This document shows, piece after piece, positions 15,879 to 22,311 of a DNA stretch of 37,021 bases (the first letter of the stretch is position 1; every line of letters starts with the position of its first letter). The stretch is from NCBI GenBank assembly GCA_964408825.1, contig CAYPAU010000008.1:1-37021 (forward strand). The letters run 5' to 3'. The notes under the pieces are model-generated. The model was not told the DNA's origin. It saw only the letters and a program-made list of their open reading frames with translations, and ran no database searches. Source of the DNA: CAYPAU01 sp964408825. Its GTDB lineage: Bacteria; Patescibacteriota; Microgenomatia; Levybacterales; UBA12049. A program made the translations under genes and the position numbers.

Positions 15879-16742
15879 ATGATTCCCGAACTTCACGAAG
15901 AAAAACTTAAAGAATTAGAATTAAAGGCTGAAAAAACCAGAGAATTAATTATTGAAACTCTGCTTGAGGCCGGCTCGGGACATTCGGCAGGACCTCTGGG
16001 CATGGCAGATATCTTTACAGCTTTCTATTTTCATATTCTAAACCATGATCCTAAAAACCCTACTTGGGAAGACCGCGACAGATTAGTTCTTTCAAACGGC
16101 CACATCTGTCCTGTCCGCTACGTAAGTATGGCTTTAGCAGGATATTTTCCATTGGAGGAGTTAAAAACTTTAAGAAAAATAAACTCCCGTCTTCAGGGAC
16201 ATCCCCATAGAACTTCACTTCCGGGTGTTGAGACGACATCAGGCCCTTTGGGAGAAGGTATTTCTCAATCAATCGGTATGGCACTTGCCGCAAGTCTTGA
16301 CAATAAAAAGTATCATGTATATTGCATAACCTCAGACGGGGAGCATCAGGAAGGGAACACTTGGGAAGCGGCAATGTTTGCAGGAAAACACAGGTTAAAT
16401 AACTTAACAGTTGTAGTAGACAGAAACAACATCCAGATTGACGGTTTTACGGAAGACATAATGCCTCTTGAGCCATTAAGGCAAAAATACGAAACATTTA
16501 ATTGGAAGGTTTTGGAGGTTGACGGAAACAATATAAGAGCATTTGTTGATAGGGTTAGAGAGGCAAGGGCAATTTTTGAAAAGCCGACAGTGGTAATTGC
16601 TCATACAATTCCGGGTCTTGGAGTTGATTTTATGGAACAGGATTTTCACTGGCACGGCAAACCCCCGAACAAAGAAGAAGCGGCAAAAGCTTTGGCAGAA
16701 CTTAGAACCTTGCAGGGGAAAATCCGAAGCGAACACCAATAA
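15879..16742 (+). CDS. transketolase N-terminal (TPP-binding) subunit
   Basis: A 287-residue protein corresponding to the first half of transketolase; the second half is a separate gene downstream. It binds thiamine diphosphate: conserved SGHSAGPLGMADI (33-45), SNGH (71-74), GPLGEGISQSIGMA (122-135) and the metal/diphosphate motif SDGEHQEGNTWEAA (152-165) followed by VVDRNN. Together with the C-subunit it moves two-carbon units between sugar phosphates in the non-oxidative pentose phosphate pathway, for which rpe and rpiB are also present in this window. Split transketolases are common in archaea and CPR. Normally the two subunit genes are adjacent; here a GxxExxY gene lies between them. Confidence 0.94.
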   Translation: MIPELHEEKLKELELKAEKTRELIIETLLEAGSGHSAGPLGMADIFTAFYFHILNHDPKNPTWEDRDRLVLSNGHICPVRYVSMALAGYFPLEELKTLRKINSRLQGHPHRTSLPGVETTSGPLGEGISQSIGMALAASLDNKKYHVYCITSDGEHQEGNTWEAAMFAGKHRLNNLTVVVDRNNIQIDGFTEDIMPLEPLRQKYETFNWKVLEVDGNNIRAFVDRVREARAIFEKPTVVIAHTIPGLGVDFMEQDFHWHGKPPNKEEAAKALAELRTLQGKIRSEHQ

Positions 16743-16754
16743 CACGATGCAAAT

Positions 16755-17174
16755 ATGCTAATGAATACTAATTCTACGAATAACAAAGGTATTAAAAACA
16801 AGTTAATTTACCCGGAATTATCATACTTGTTAACTGGTATTTGTTTTGAAATTCACAATAAGTTAGGAAGGTTTTCAAGAGAAAAACAATATTGCCAAGC
16901 TTTGGAGGAAAAATTTAACGAGCTAAAAATTCCTTTCGAGAGAGAATTAAGAGTCAGAAACACAGCAAACATTTTAGATTTTTTGATTGATAATAAAATT
17001 ATTCTAGAAATAAAGGCTAAACAAGCTATTCTAAAAGACGATTACTATCAACTTCAAAGATACTTGCAGGCGCTGAATATCAAACTAGGGTTACTTATAA
17101 ACTTTAGAAATCGATATTTAAAACCTGTAAGAGTGGTCAAGATAGATACCGATGCAAGAAATAAATTCAATTAG
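16755..17174 (+). CDS. GxxExxY-family protein inserted between the two transketolase genes
   Basis: A 139-residue protein. After a variable N-terminal stretch the conserved core begins YPELSYLLTGICFEIHNKLG, then RFSREKQYCQALE (the G-x-x-E-x-x-Y equivalent, here with G and E one residue further apart), IPFERELRV, FLIDNKIILEIKA and the C-terminal LGLLINFRN. The D...E-x-K pattern (D near 75, ELK-like EIKAK) resembles a PD-(D/E)XK nuclease fold, which has been suggested for this family; no activity is established here. It is flanked by AT-rich repeats of the ATTAGTAT/ATTCGTAT type in inverse orientation and splits a normally contiguous gene pair, so it looks like an acquired cassette. The N-terminal codons are themselves repeat-derived; the ATG at codon 3 is an alternative start. 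Confidence 0.82.
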   Translation: MLMNTNSTNNKGIKNKLIYPELSYLLTGICFEIHNKLGRFSREKQYCQALEEKFNELKIPFERELRVRNTANILDFLIDNKIILEIKAKQAILKDDYYQLQRYLQALNIKLGLLINFRNRYLKPVRVVKIDTDARNKFN

Positions 17175-17209
17175 TATCATTAGTATAATTCGTATATTAG
17201 TATCGCGCT
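17175..17209. repeat. ATTAGTAT/ATTCGTAT-type intergenic repeat
   Basis: The gap before the transketolase C-gene consists of repeated words ATTAGTAT, ATTCGTAT and ATTAGTATCGCG. The inverse of these words precedes the GxxExxY gene (16742-16790) and a palindromic version follows the C-gene (18215-18285). Confidence 0.6.
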
Positions 17210-18214
17210 ATGTTGAATCCCAATCTTAAATTAAATCCAAAAGTCTTTGATCAAGAACCCGAGCAAAAGGCGACGAGGCAAGGCTATGGGGAGGGGTTGG
17301 TTGAGCTTGGAGAAAAGAACAAAGATGTTGTTGTTTTGACGGCAGATCTTTCGGAGTCGACACAGGCAGAAGAATTTGCGAAAAAATTTCCCGACCGATT
17401 TTTTGAGTGCGGAGTTGCCGAGCAAAATATGGCAGCAATTGCCGCAGGCCTTGGCGTATCAGGCAAAATCCCTTTTATCTCATCCTATGCAACCTTCTCT
17501 CCCGGCAAAAACTGGGAAACAATAAGAACTACTATTATATATAACAGATCGAATGTGAAAATCGCAGGCCACCACTCAGGAATTGTGACCGGTCCTGACG
17601 GAGCAACTCATCAGGCAACAGAGGATATTGCAATAACCCGCGCATGGCCGGGCCTTACAATCTTTGTTCCGTGCGACGCTATTGAAGCAAAAAAAGCGAC
17701 TATCAAATCCGCTGAGATTGATGGCCCTGTTTATCTTCGTTTCACAAGAGATAAAACACCGGTGATCACGACTGACGAAACACCTTTCGAACCAGGCAAA
17801 ATACAAGTTTTTTGGGAGTCGAATCCTTCGACAGGCTCAGGACCTCAGGTTACTATTTTTGCAACGGGCCATATTCTCTATCAAGCACTTCTGGCAGCAA
17901 AAACTTTGGAAGAGCAAGAAATAAATAGTTTGGTTGTAAACGTAGCGACAATTAAACCTCTTGATGAAAAGGGTGTTCTTGATGTTGTTAAAAAAACCGG
18001 CGCTGTCGTGACAGTTGAGGATCATCAGGCTACAGGAGGATTAGGCGGTGCAGTTGCTGAGGTTTTGGCAAAAAATCATCCAACGCCAATTGAATTCGTC
18101 GGTCTTCAAGATACCTTTGCCGAATCCGGGACTCCAAAGGAACTAATGGCAAAATACAAAATGGACGCCCCGGCAATAATTGATGCAGTGAAGAAAGTGA
18201 TCAGTAGGAAATAA
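17210..18214 (+). CDS. transketolase C-terminal subunit
   Basis: A 334-residue second half of transketolase: pyrimidine-binding domain (LTADLSESTQAEEFAKKFPDRF, then the conserved glutamate in GVAEQNMAAIAAGL near residues 68-82) and the C-terminal domain (VTVEDHQATGGLGGAV near 267-283, then GTPKELMAKY). With the N-subunit it forms the complete enzyme. The pyrimidine and C-terminal domains are intact. Residues about 206-212 (NPSTGSGPQ) are encoded by a copy of the dispersed 20-bp repeat also present twice in nrdJ. The first 20 residues are low in conservation. Starts 35 bp after the GxxExxY gene. Confidence 0.93.
   Translation: MLNPNLKLNPKVFDQEPEQKATRQGYGEGLVELGEKNKDVVVLTADLSESTQAEEFAKKFPDRFFECGVAEQNMAAIAAGLGVSGKIPFISSYATFSPGKNWETIRTTIIYNRSNVKIAGHHSGIVTGPDGATHQATEDIAITRAWPGLTIFVPCDAIEAKKATIKSAEIDGPVYLRFTRDKTPVITTDETPFEPGKIQVFWESNPSTGSGPQVTIFATGHILYQALLAAKTLEEQEINSLVVNVATIKPLDEKGVLDVVKKTGAVVTVEDHQATGGLGGAVAEVLAKNHPTPIEFVGLQDTFAESGTPKELMAKYKMDAPAIIDAVKKVISRK
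17825..17843. repeat. dispersed 20-bp repeat inside transketolase C-gene
   Basis: CCTTCGACAGGCTCAGGAC, third copy of the family seen at 5093-5154. Translated in frame between the pyrimidine and C-terminal domains. Confidence 0.8.
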
Positions 18215-18285
18215 TTCGTATAATTTGCATGCATTAGTATATTGGCATCGCGATCCAAATATACGAATTCGTACTAATAATACTA
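18215..18285. repeat. palindromic AT-rich intergenic repeat
   Basis: The whole gap between the transketolase C-gene and the FAD oxidase is built from ATTCGTAT and ATTAGTAT words on the left and their reverse complements (ATACGAAT, ATACTAAT) on the right, around CATCGCGAT. The inner arms are TATATTGG and CCAAATATA. Confidence 0.65.
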
Positions 18286-19941
18286 ATGGGCAATAAACTT
18301 CTTGAAGAATTAAAATCCTTGATTAAAGGTGATGTTGTAAATGACAATCAAACCCTCACTGACTATTCCCATGATGCTTCGCTTTTTGAAGTAAAACCTC
18401 AAGTCGTAGTTTTTCCAAAAGACGAGGAGGATGTAAAAGCCCTTGTAAAATTTGTTAATAAACATAGAAAAGACTACCTCACCCTTTCTATCACAGGACG
18501 TTCTGCAGGAACAGACATGTCCGGCGGGTCAATAAATGAATCTATAATTGTTGCTTTCGAGAGGTATTTCAATAAGACGCCGATTTTAAACGGTAACATC
18601 GCAACAACTCAGCCCGGTGTTTTTTACAGGGATTTTGAAAAAGAAACTCTAAAACATAATCTTATCTTTCCCTCATACCCTGCATCGCGGGAGCTTTGTG
18701 CAATGGGAGGAATATTCAATAATAATGCGGGCGGAGAAAAATCTCTAAAATATGGCAAGACCGAAGAATATGTAAAGAAAATGAAAATGGTTCTTTCGGA
18801 CGGAAATTCATACGAGTTTAAGGCCTTAAACGAAAAAGAACTTGAAGAGAAACTTAAGCAAAAAGATTTCGAAGGAGAAGTTTACACAAAAATGTTCAAA
18901 CTAATAACGAATAACGAAGAACTAATAACCAGTGCCAAACCCGATGTTACCAAAAATTCCGCAGGATATTTTCTTTGGAATGTCTGGGATAAGGATAAGA
19001 AGATTTTTGATTTAACAAAATTATTCGTAGGAGCGCAAGGAACTCTTGGGCTAATGCTTGAAGGAGATCTTAAGCTTATTCCTGTCCATAAACACCGAGA
19101 TATGCTTATTATTTTCCTCCATGACACATCCCATCTTGGACAGATTATAAAGGAAGTTCTGGCGCTTGAGCCTGAAAGTTTTGAATCGTATGATGACAAC
19201 ACTTTAAAACTTGCTCTTAAATATTTCCCTGAATTTGCAAAACAATTAGGAATCTTGGGATCAATCGAGGCAGGATTTGCATTTCTGCCCGCTTTTTTTG
19301 AGCTTCTTACAGGCAAAAATCTGCCTAAACTCGTTCTTCAGGTCGACTTTACAAGTGATAACCTTTCGGAAGTTAAGGAAAAAGTCGCAGCGCTTCGGGA
19401 AAAACTTAAGCCCCTTCACCCCGTAACCCAAACAGCCTTAGAAGGACAGGAGAAAAGATACTGGCTGGTTCGGCGCGAAAGCTTTAACCTTTTACGCAAA
19501 AAAATTAGAGACAAACACACCGCGCCTTTTATAGATGACTTTGTAATAAAACCTGAGTATATCGCAGAGGTAATACCGAAGATAACAGATATTCTTAAAA
19601 AACATCCGGAGTTTATCTTCACAGTTGCAGGACACGTTGGAAACGGAAATTTCCACATTATTCCTTTAGTTGATATAAATAATCCTAATGTGAGATCCGC
19701 AATCCCTGAAATTTCCGATCAAGTCTATGAAATTATTGCAAAATATCACGGTTCAATCACAGGAGAGCATAATGACGGTTTGATACGCACTCCTTATCTT
19801 ACGCAAATGTACGGAGAAAAAGTGGTAAAACTTTTCGAGGAGACTAAAAAAATCTTTGATCCCTTAAACATCTTCAACCCCCGCAAAAAAGTCAATGGAG
19901 ATTTAAAATATGCAATGAATCATTTGCGAACCTCCTGGTAA
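18286..19941 (+). CDS. FAD-linked oxidase, GlcD/D-lactate dehydrogenase type
   Basis: A 551-residue flavoenzyme. The FAD_binding_4 part spans residues about 30-200 with SITGRSAGTDMSGGSI (66-81), NNNAGGEKSLKYGKT (145-159) and AQGTLGLMLEG (249-259). The FAD oxidase C-terminal domain follows, with VAGHVGNGNFHIIPL (near 446-460) and GSITGEHNDG, histidines typical of the metal/substrate site. The family oxidises 2-hydroxy acids (D-lactate, glycolate). Next to glycerate kinase and transketolase, a role in D-lactate or glycerate-type carbon use is plausible but not proven. No iron-sulfur partner is visible. Convergent with an unknown gene, 3 bp apart. Confidence 0.88.
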   Translation: MGNKLLEELKSLIKGDVVNDNQTLTDYSHDASLFEVKPQVVVFPKDEEDVKALVKFVNKHRKDYLTLSITGRSAGTDMSGGSINESIIVAFERYFNKTPILNGNIATTQPGVFYRDFEKETLKHNLIFPSYPASRELCAMGGIFNNNAGGEKSLKYGKTEEYVKKMKMVLSDGNSYEFKALNEKELEEKLKQKDFEGEVYTKMFKLITNNEELITSAKPDVTKNSAGYFLWNVWDKDKKIFDLTKLFVGAQGTLGLMLEGDLKLIPVHKHRDMLIIFLHDTSHLGQIIKEVLALEPESFESYDDNTLKLALKYFPEFAKQLGILGSIEAGFAFLPAFFELLTGKNLPKLVLQVDFTSDNLSEVKEKVAALREKLKPLHPVTQTALEGQEKRYWLVRRESFNLLRKKIRDKHTAPFIDDFVIKPEYIAEVIPKITDILKKHPEFIFTVAGHVGNGNFHIIPLVDINNPNVRSAIPEISDQVYEIIAKYHGSITGEHNDGLIRTPYLTQMYGEKVVKLFEETKKIFDPLNIFNPRKKVNGDLKYAMNHLRTSW

Positions 19942-19944
19942 GAA

Positions 19945-20403
19945 TTAAAATCCTTCGCCTAAGGCGTAAGGGTCAGAAGGATTCAGATGCCAGTTTATAA
20001 CTTCTTCTAAAGACGCGAGCAATGAAGTTGCGTTTTGTAAAATCTCTGCATCTTCGGGCTCTCTTCTTTTATCCCAGTGCAATAGGCTTGGGTCGTTCGG
20101 CCAATCTGGGCACATATATATATGGCCATCTTCAGTCAAAACTGGTCTATCCAAATTTTCTCCTTTGGAATAATCCTTAATTGCAATTCCTTTAATCCTT
20201 GTCTCATTTCCTCTTACGAATGCTCTCTCCGTAGGCATAGGTATGTCAAAATCTTGCATTTGATCAATTCTTTCTTGGAATAGCTCTTTCACGACAAGCG
20301 CTGGTTCTCTCATTAAAGATGAGACACGCTTTTTATCTTGGTTTCGTATCTGGTCTGCTAGATTTCTTATTAAATTTCTTTTTTCCTGTATTTCACTAAC
20401 CAT
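19945..20403 (-). CDS. hypothetical protein, last gene of the pgk island
   Basis: A 152-residue soluble protein, no family recognised. The N-terminal 50 residues look helical (LIRNLADQIRNQDKKRVSSLM). The centre has a short hydrophobic region with IYMCPDWPNDPSLLHWDK and the end is acidic. The start at 20403 is supported by a promoter: TTGACT, 17 bp, TAAAAT, 6 nt, ATG. The -35 of that promoter overlaps the stop codon of an orphan pgk 3'-end fragment, the same design as phd after intact pgk. It is thus the cargo of one island unit; it could be a defence, toxin or other accessory gene. Nothing more can be said. Confidence 0.65.
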   Translation of the reverse strand: MVSEIQEKRNLIRNLADQIRNQDKKRVSSLMREPALVVKELFQERIDQMQDFDIPMPTERAFVRGNETRIKGIAIKDYSKGENLDRPVLTEDGHIYMCPDWPNDPSLLHWDKRREPEDAEILQNATSLLASLEEVINWHLNPSDPYALGEGF

Positions 20404-20409
20404 GGCAGG

Positions 20410-20438
20410 ATTTTATCTCTAAAATTTTTAAAAGTCAA
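20410..20438 (-). promoter_or_regulatory. leaderless promoter overlapping pgk-fragment stop
   Basis: TTGACT (20438-20433), 17 bp, TAAAAT (20415-20410), 6 nt (CCTGCC), ATG. The TGA of the pgk fragment (20437-20435) is embedded in the -35. Confidence 0.75.
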
Positions 20439-20471
20439 GAAAGGAGGGCCTGGAGGCCGGGGAGGTCTTCT
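20435..20471 (-). pseudogene. orphan pgk 3'-end fragment 2
   Basis: After the DUF5615 stop, the minus strand reads EDLPGLQALLS-stop in one frame (codons GAA GAC CTC CCC GGC CTC CAG and so on), the typical C-terminus of phosphoglycerate kinase. 19 of 20 bases around CTCCCCGGCCTCCA-GCCCT match fragment 1 at 21700-21768. Not enough is left to encode a protein. Its TGA lies in the -35 of the next gene's promoter, as in the intact pgk. Confidence 0.75.
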
Positions 20472-20477
20472 CTACTT

Positions 20478-20831
20478 CTAATTTTTACTTAACGGTGTAT
20501 ATTTACCGTAAAAGGATTTTTCTGAACTTTTGCTTAGTAATGAGTTCAGTTTTATATCAAGTTGCTCCGGTCCAAGTCCTTGGGTTACCCCGATAACTCC
20601 TGTATTTTTGCTTCGTGTCAGAAGTTTTTTAAAATCTCCGATATTGTAAGTGATAACTATCCGCTTTTGTCTTTCGGCAATTTTAAAAATCTCTATGTCT
20701 CTGATACCGCCTTTACGCAAGTCATGTTTTATATGTCTGATGTCATAGCGATTATTAATACGTTTGAGGTATTTTCTTGGGTAAAGTCCTTCGTCCAAAA
20801 GAAGCTTGTGCTTATAGAATCTGGGAGGCAT
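20478..20831 (-). CDS. DUF5615 PIN-like toxin
   Basis: A 117-residue protein with the DUF5615/Mut7-C-like PIN pattern: an early KLLLDEGLYPRKYLKRI (aspartate near residue 13), a middle segment with RDIEIFKIAERQKRIVITYNIGDF (aspartate near residue 70) and a C-terminal VIGV strand. These positions match the acidic residues of PIN-type ribonucleases. The family is normally encoded with a DUF433 antitoxin, and that gene overlaps this start by 20 bp. RNA cleavage as the toxin activity is inferred from the family. It ends 7 bp before a pgk 3'-end fragment. Confidence 0.82.
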   Translation of the reverse strand: MPPRFYKHKLLLDEGLYPRKYLKRINNRYDIRHIKHDLRKGGIRDIEIFKIAERQKRIVITYNIGDFKKLLTRSKNTGVIGVTQGLGPEQLDIKLNSLLSKSSEKSFYGKYTPLSKN

Positions 20832-21030
20832 TTTTATTGATTAACTGAGCTGCTTGTTCCACCACTCCAGAAATTGTTTTTATTTCAACGTGTGGGTAAA
20901 ATTCATGAATTGCTTCAACAGTAAAACCCTCTTTTAATAAAAATAAAATCTGATCAACAGGTATCCTAGTTCCTGCAATTACAGGTTTTCCCCCTAATAT
21001 TTTGGGGTCAGAAATGATATATTTCTTCAT
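20812..21030 (-). CDS. DUF433 antitoxin
   Basis: A 72-residue protein with the DUF433 core: ISDPKILGGKPVIAGTRIPVDQILFLLKEG, then IHEFYPHVEIKTI. The winged-helix-like fold of this family binds DNA and neutralises the co-encoded DUF5615/PIN toxin. The pair overlaps by 20 bp. A promoter with 6 nt to the ATG and no leader fixes the start at 21030, and a 14-bp inverted repeat over the -10 is a likely operator for autorepression. Confidence 0.85.
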   Translation of the reverse strand: MKKYIISDPKILGGKPVIAGTRIPVDQILFLLKEGFTVEAIHEFYPHVEIKTISGVVEQAAQLINKNASQIL

Positions 21031-21034
21031 GATT

Positions 21035-21065
21035 TTAGTTTAGACTAAGGCTGTAATAAGGTCAA
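21035..21065 (-). promoter_or_regulatory. leaderless promoter and operator of DUF433-DUF5615
   Basis: TTGACC (21065-21060), 17 bp, TAAACT (21042-21037), 6 nt (AAAATC), ATG at 21030. TTAGTCTAAACTAA (21048-21035) is an inverted repeat with 5-bp arms covering the -10. A second TATAAT-like box lies about 30 bp further upstream. Confidence 0.75.
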
Positions 21066-21151
21066 CAATAAGATTATAACACACTGGTAGAAATTGTGTA
21101 ATCGAAGTCTTGATTACACTATGTCCCACATCCGAACCAGCTGGTAGATTT

Positions 21152-21499
21152 TTATTTTTTAGATCTTCTTGCCAAATCTATTCTTCTCTTAGCCTCTTGA
21201 ATGCTTGTCTCAAGATCAACAATTCTTGGATCAAAATATATTCTCATTCCCTTATAAGTGGCTGTTTTTATGGATACTCCTGTTTCTGCCTCAAATCTGC
21301 TGGGAACAATTTCGAAAGTGTATTGTTTTCTACTTACATTGTATCCATGCTCTTCAAATAGTTCTACGCAGTCACGTGTAAGCAGGCACTCTCCTTGAGA
21401 AATTCTTTCGGCAATAGCAACATGCACAGGATTTAATTTTAGTAAACGGCCTTTTCCTTCTGCGATCCTTCTTGAGAACCTACCACCTTTTTCAACCAC
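21152..21499 (-). CDS. hypothetical protein of the pgk island
   Basis: A 115-residue basic protein with no recognised family. Segments such as GECLLTRDCVELFEEHGYNV, FEIVPSRFEAETG and IYFDPRIVDLETSIQEAKRRID suggest an alpha/beta N-terminus and a C-terminal helix. It begins with GTG (21499): TTGACA, 17 bp, TAAAAT and 6 nt (CCCCTC) precede this GTG exactly as in neighbouring genes, which supports the unusual start. It sits between the two toxin-antitoxin pairs and is likely accessory cargo. Confidence 0.65.
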   Translation of the reverse strand: MVEKGGRFSRRIAEGKGRLLKLNPVHVAIAERISQGECLLTRDCVELFEEHGYNVSRKQYTFEIVPSRFEAETGVSIKTATYKGMRIYFDPRIVDLETSIQEAKRRIDLARRSKK

Positions 21500-21505
21500 G
21501 AGGGG

Positions 21506-21534
21506 ATTTTATCCAAGAGAAGAGCTATTGTCAA
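21506..21534 (-). promoter_or_regulatory. leaderless promoter of the 115-aa gene
   Basis: TTGACA (21534-21529), 17 bp, TAAAAT (21511-21506), 6 nt, GTG. Confidence 0.78.
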
Positions 21535-21572
21535 ATTCGTGACAAAACCATCAATTATCATTATGTCTTACA

Positions 21573-21660
21573 TTAGAATACCTTGTATCCATGTATCAAT
21601 ACATCACTACAAATGTATTACAATTGTATCAGCTAAAGACGGTTTTTATATTAGGAAGAA
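21573..21660. repeat. TGTATC/GATACA-rich intergenic tract
   Basis: Repeated, partly inverted words (ttgtatcc, atgtatca, atacatca, aatgtatta, ttgtatca) fill the space upstream of the 115-aa gene. It could be an operator cluster or a degenerate repeat. No gene lies between 21535 and 21699. Confidence 0.4.
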
Positions 21661-21699
21661 AATCTAATGATTCGAATCGTCAGATTAAGTATGAACAAC

Positions 21700-21768
21700 C
21701 TAACCCTTTAGGGCTTGGAGGCCGGGGAGTTTATCACCAGACAAAAACTCGGGCATGGCGCCGCCGCT
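21700..21768 (-). pseudogene. orphan pgk 3'-end fragment 1
   Basis: Directly after the RelE stop (21771-21769), in frame, the minus strand reads SGGAMPEFLSGDKLPGLQ-ALKG-stop, 22 codons matching the PGK C-terminus (GGAMLEFLSGEKLPG-I-EVL in the intact gene). GCGGCGGCGCCATGC (15 bp) is identical at 21767-21753 and in intact pgk at 22375-22361; with flanks, 22 of 23 bases match. Separation of the repeats is 608 bp and the space between holds exactly the 3' end of pgk plus phd-relE. No promoter or start, so not expressed as a protein. Confidence 0.85.
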
Positions 21769-22017
21769 TTATTTATATGCTCCTTGTCTGTGAACTATAT
21801 TAACGATAAATATTTTGTTCTCTTTATGGTTTATATAGTAGATAATTCTATAAGGCCATGCTCTGATTACTCTTGTCTCTGAAATCTCTGCAGAAAGTTT
21901 CTTTCCTAAATACGGGAAATCTTCAAGTATTTTAATTTTTCTTTTTATCTTTGTATGCTCAGTTTTGGGGATTTGCTTGAACTGCTTAGTAGCTTTGGGG
22001 GTGATGATAATTTGCAT
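21769..22017 (-). CDS. RelE/ParE-family toxin
   Basis: An 82-residue toxin with the RelE/ParE fold pattern: MQIIITPKATKQFKQIPK, a helical hairpin region (HTKIKRKIKILEDF), PYLGKKLSAEISETRVIRAWPYRIIYYINHKENKIFIVNIVHRQGAYK. The R/YRIIY and C-terminal IVHR elements are typical. RelE members cut ribosome-bound mRNA and ParE members attack gyrase; which applies here is not decided. It lies 4 bp after the antitoxin gene. Its stop codon abuts pgk fragment 1 in frame. Confidence 0.88.
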   Translation of the reverse strand: MQIIITPKATKQFKQIPKTEHTKIKRKIKILEDFPYLGKKLSAEISETRVIRAWPYRIIYYINHKENKIFIVNIVHRQGAYK

Positions 22018-22021
22018 TCTC

Positions 22022-22276
22022 TTATTTCAATTCAGAAAGTGGAATACCCTGCCCCCTTTTTGCCTGCTTTAAACCTTCCAAAATGCTTTTTTTTGCTCCG
22101 GGGATAGCAAGAATTTCGGCTGTTTCCTCCAAAGACTCAAGTTCATCTGCGCTTATAAGAGTTGCTTTTGGCTTGCCGTTAACAGTTATGACCACTCGCT
22201 CCATATGCTTATCTACTTTTTCGACAAGCTCCGGTAATTTTGCTCTGGCATTTGATATAGAAACAAAATCGCTCAT
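22022..22276 (-). CDS. Phd/YefM-family antitoxin
   Basis: An 84-residue antitoxin. MSDFVSISNARAKLPELVEKVDKHMERVVITVNGKPKATLIS is the Phd/YefM DNA-binding N-terminal domain; the acidic C-terminal part (ELESLEETAEIL...) should bind the toxin. I place the start at 22276, not at the upstream ATGs (22303 on), because those lie inside the promoter. The promoter gives a leaderless mRNA, and a TGTACA inverted repeat in its spacer is a probable operator for autoregulation. The antitoxin promoter overlaps the stop codon of pgk. Confidence 0.87.
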   Translation of the reverse strand: MSDFVSISNARAKLPELVEKVDKHMERVVITVNGKPKATLISADELESLEETAEILAIPGAKKSILEGLKQAKRGQGIPLSELK

Positions 22277-22282
22277 AGAAAA

Positions 22283-22311
22283 AGTGTACAGCATCATGTA
22301 CAACCTGTCAA
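22283..22311 (-). promoter_or_regulatory. phd-relE promoter and operator embedded in the pgk stop
   Basis: TTGACA (22311-22306), 17 bp, TACACT (22288-22283), 6 nt (TTTTCT), ATG at 22276. The pgk TGA (22310-22308) lies within TTGACA. TGTACA-6 nt-TGTACA (22302-22285) is an inverted repeat within the promoter. Confidence 0.85.

Noticed and set aside
20446..20464. GGGCCTGGAGGCCGGGGAG as a terminator stem
   Set aside because: It contains a short palindrome but no T-run follows on either strand, and its match to pgk fragment 1 (18/19) and to PGK codons explains it better.
21573..21660. CRISPR-like repeat cluster upstream of the 115-aa gene
   Set aside because: The repeated words are short, imperfect and unevenly spaced, with no spacers of constant size and no cas genes.
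22277..22303. Upstream ATGs for the Phd antitoxin (MYMMLYTFS)
   Set aside because: They lie within the -10 and spacer of the promoter, so they would not be in the mRNA.
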